64,000 nt of DNA from Acetobacter oryzifermentans (GTDB lineage Bacteria > Pseudomonadota > Alphaproteobacteria > Acetobacterales > Acetobacteraceae). The position numbers and the translations under genes are program-made. Location of the stretch: NCBI RefSeq assembly GCF_001628715.1, contig NZ_CP011120.1, positions 744,001-808,000 of the forward strand. Reading direction: 5' to 3'. Under the pieces are notes generated by a model that was not told where the DNA came from, made no database searches, and saw only the letters and a list, made by a program, of their open reading frames with translations. This document shows, one piece after another, positions 62,114 through 64,000 of the stretch. Within the stretch, counting starts at the first letter, position 1, and every line of letters starts with the position of its first letter.

Positions 62114-63616
62114 ATGACAACAACAGATACCCCCAGCCAGAAGGACGAAAGCCTTCTGGCCCTTACCCTTCGGCAGCCCCCGGCCAATGTGGAGGCCGAA
62201 CAGGCGCTGCTTGGCGCGTTGCTGACCAACAACCGCGCCTATGACCGTGTTTCGGACTTTTTGGCCGGTGAGCATTTTGCCAACCGCGTGAATGGCCAGA
62301 TTTATGAAGCCATTGCTCGGCGCATAGAAAACGGCCAGTTGGCAGACCCTGTTACCATGCGGGCCGAGCTGGAGCATTCCGGTATTTTGGCCAGTGTGGG
62401 CGGTATGGCCTATATGGCCAAGCTGCTGTCCTCTATGGTCGGGATTATCAACGCCGGGGATTACGGCCGCACCATTCATGATGCATGGATCCGCCGCCAG
62501 CTCATTGATATTGGTGAAAACGTGGTGAACAGCGCGTTTGGCACCACCATGGGCCTTTCCGGGCAGGATCAGATTGAGGCAGGGGAAGAAGCCCTGTTCA
62601 AACTGGCAACGGAAAAAGGCAATGAAGGGGATTTTGTTTCCTTCAACAAGGCGCTGAGCGGGGCTATTTCTGTTGCAGCCCAAGCCTTCCAGAATGAAGG
62701 CCACGTTACAGGCCTGACATCTGGCTTGCGCGATCTGGATAAAAAAACAGGTGGGCTGCATCCATCGGACTTGCTGATTCTGGCCGGGCGTCCTGCTATG
62801 GGGAAAACGGCGCTGGCAACTAAAATGGCCTTTTCCGCCGCACGCGCCATTATGGATGATGCCGAGGAAACAGGAGAAAAGCCCAAAGGGGCGGTGGCTA
62901 TTTTCTCGCTCGAAATGTCGGCAGAGCAGTTGGCTACCCGTATTTTGTCTGAACAGGCCGAGGTTTCGGGCGAGCGTATCCGCCGTGGTGATATTGGGCA
63001 GAAGGAGTTTGACCGCTTTGTGCGTGTCAGCCACGAACTGGCCCGTCTGCCGTTGGTGATTGATGATACGCCAGCTATTTCCCTTTCCGCCATGCGCACG
63101 CGCTGCCGTAGGTTAAAGCGTACGCAGGGCCTGTGCCTTGTGGTGGTGGATTACCTCCAGCTTATGCGGCCATCTGTTGGCACCCGCCCAGAAAGCCGTG
63201 TGTTGGAAATTTCCATGATCACGCAGGGGCTTAAAGCCATTGCCAAGGAACTGGAAGTGCCAGTTATTGCGCTTTCCCAGCTTTCCCGTCAGGTGGAAAG
63301 CCGAGAAGACAAGCGGCCCATGCTGTCGGATTTGCGTGAATCCGGATCTATTGAGCAGGACGCCGATGCGGTGATGTTTGTGTACCGTGATGAATATTAC
63401 CTGCAACAGCGTATGCCCAAGGAAACAGCTTTTGAATCTATGGAGAAATACTCCGTGGCGATGGATGAATGGCAGCGCAAGATGAGCTTGGTGCATAACA
63501 AAGCCGAGCTTATTTTGGAAAAGCAGCGTCATGGCCCCACGGGTACCATCAATCTGTTTTTCGAAGGCGAATACACGCGCTTTGCAGATTTGGATACCAT
63601 TCATCAGGATCATTAA
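62114..63616 (+). CDS. dnaB: Replicative DNA helicase
   Basis: The hexameric 5'-3' helicase at the replication fork. The 500-aa protein has the N-terminal primase-binding domain (PPANVEAEQALLGALLTNN), Walker A GRPAMGKTALATKMA, Walker B LVVVDYLQLM, the DLRESGSIEQDADAVMF motif and a C-terminal HNKAELILEKQRHGPTG. GTG 62108 (two residues longer) is an alternative start; neither has a clear SD. A strong terminator follows. Confidence 0.97.
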   Translation: MTTTDTPSQKDESLLALTLRQPPANVEAEQALLGALLTNNRAYDRVSDFLAGEHFANRVNGQIYEAIARRIENGQLADPVTMRAELEHSGILASVGGMAYMAKLLSSMVGIINAGDYGRTIHDAWIRRQLIDIGENVVNSAFGTTMGLSGQDQIEAGEEALFKLATEKGNEGDFVSFNKALSGAISVAAQAFQNEGHVTGLTSGLRDLDKKTGGLHPSDLLILAGRPAMGKTALATKMAFSAARAIMDDAEETGEKPKGAVAIFSLEMSAEQLATRILSEQAEVSGERIRRGDIGQKEFDRFVRVSHELARLPLVIDDTPAISLSAMRTRCRRLKRTQGLCLVVVDYLQLMRPSVGTRPESRVLEISMITQGLKAIAKELEVPVIALSQLSRQVESREDKRPMLSDLRESGSIEQDADAVMFVYRDEYYLQQRMPKETAFESMEKYSVAMDEWQRKMSLVHNKAELILEKQRHGPTGTINLFFEGEYTRFADLDTIHQDH

Positions 63617-63623
63617 ACCTGTT

Positions 63624-63652
63624 AAAAAGGCCCCGCATGCTGGGGCCTTTTT
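63624..63652 (+). terminator. Intrinsic terminator after dnaB
   Basis: Perfect 11-bp stem AAAAAGGCCCC/GGGGCCTTTTT (63624-63634 with 63642-63652) and a 7-nt loop; it begins 8 nt after the dnaB stop. Confidence 0.93.
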
Positions 63653-63827
63653 AGTAAAAACTTTCTAATATCCAGGTAACTTTAAAAAGTTCTCACGCTT
63701 GTTGTGTGGTGGCGTATGTGCCACTGCACGAACGTAGAGATATATTGCGCCAGCGTTTTTCCTAAAACACAACGTGGCAGGGTTTCTGCGGGCCATACAG
63801 GTGGCCCGCAGGAATAGAGTGGCCTTG
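63653..63827. other. Intergenic region between dnaB and the MscS-like gene
   Basis: 175 nt. The only feature seen is a perfect hairpin, CTGCGGGCCA (63786-63795) with TGGCCCGCAG (63802-63811), loop of 6 nt and no T tract on either strand. It lies just past the stop of the minus-strand gene and may be its 3' stability or termination hairpin. Confidence 0.4.
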
Positions 63828-64000
63828 TTAAACGGTTATCAGGTTTTGCCGCACCGTAACCGGGATCTTGTTTTCCTGAAACGCCTTCCAGATTTCAAAA
63901 AGAGCAGCACTGCGCACAACTTTTATGTCTGTGCCATTTGCGGCCTTGGCAGATCCAATCAGCAGGGCAGAGCCATCAGATACAGAAGACATGCTGACAC
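63828..64000 (-). CDS. C-terminal fragment of an MscS-like mechanosensitive channel (cut by window edge)
   Basis: The last 56 codons of a gene entering from beyond the right edge, stop TAA at 63828-63830. The segment RSAALFEIWKAFQENKIPVT resembles the C-terminal alpha/beta domain of MscS-family channels (in which a helix of the form LxxIxxAFxExxI precedes a strand of the form IPxPQ). The identity rests on this short piece only. It converges with dnaB across 211 nt containing the dnaB terminator. Confidence 0.55.
   Translation of the reverse strand, partial: VSMSSVSDGSALLIGSAKAANGTDIKVVRSAALFEIWKAFQENKIPVTVRQNLITV

Overview
The window is a dense, GC-rich alphaproteobacterial chromosome segment of conserved housekeeping genes. 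Membrane-bound PQQ glucose dehydrogenase, the metX-metW pair, a single rpoZ-linked RelA/SpoT homologue, LpxI instead of LpxH, long-form Hpf, hsp20-DUF1150 and an rnd-kdsD-lptCAB cluster together suggest an acetic acid bacterium (Acetobacteraceae, Acetobacter-like). The genus is inferred from gene content only. I saw no transposase, integrase, phage gene or CRISPR array.

Layout. 0.1-9.7 kb: a large uncharacterised protein with a glycosyltransferase-like C-terminus, tRNA-His, a class I aminotransferase, the nitrogen pair glnB-glnA, a lipoprotein with a TonB-like C-terminal domain, and gcd. 9.8-16.4 kb: a two-gene unit encoding a LexA/CI-like regulator without its protease dyad, lepA, a structured leader ahead of metX-metW, then a long AT-rich leader and a DEAD-box RNA helicase. 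16.4-18.8 kb (minus): an endonuclease/phosphatase-fold protein, carbonic anhydrase and a NYN-domain protein. 18.9-30.7 kb (plus): folK, rpoZ-rsh-acpS, lepB-rnc-era, pyrH-frr-uppS-cdsA-dxr-rseP, joining stringent response, translation, protein secretion, isoprenoid and phospholipid synthesis. 30.8-37.7 kb: envelope block bamA-skp-lpxD-fabZ-lpxA-lpxI. 37.7-45.5 kb: gloA, a small membrane protein with a histidine-kinase-like helix pair, rpmH-rnpA-yidC-engB, argB, dapD, dapE and a membrane protein. 45.5-49.6 kb: def-fmt-truA (minus), hsp20-DUF1150 (plus) and hpf (minus). 49.6-58.7 kb: a small membrane protein, a MOSC protein, the LPS export operon rnd-kdsD-lptC-lptA-lptB (minus), rlmB, an NCS1 permease and an SDR. 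58.8-64.0 kb: gmk-hldE-AGE epimerase, dnaB, and the 3' end of an MscS-like channel cut by the window edge.

Many adjacent genes overlap by 4 nt (ATGA or GTGA), so translational coupling is common. LPS biogenesis genes recur across the window: lpxD/A/I, fabZ, kdsD, hldE, lptA/B/C, bamA and skp.

The most interesting unexplained signals are non-coding or small: a possible pseudoknotted RNA between lepA and metX, a 456-nt helicase leader with a 20-codon upstream reading frame, tandem hairpins before dapD, a 14-bp palindrome before lpxA, a protease-dead LexA-like regulator, and a DHp-only membrane protein. All hairpins were paired by eye; no folding energies or database searches were run.
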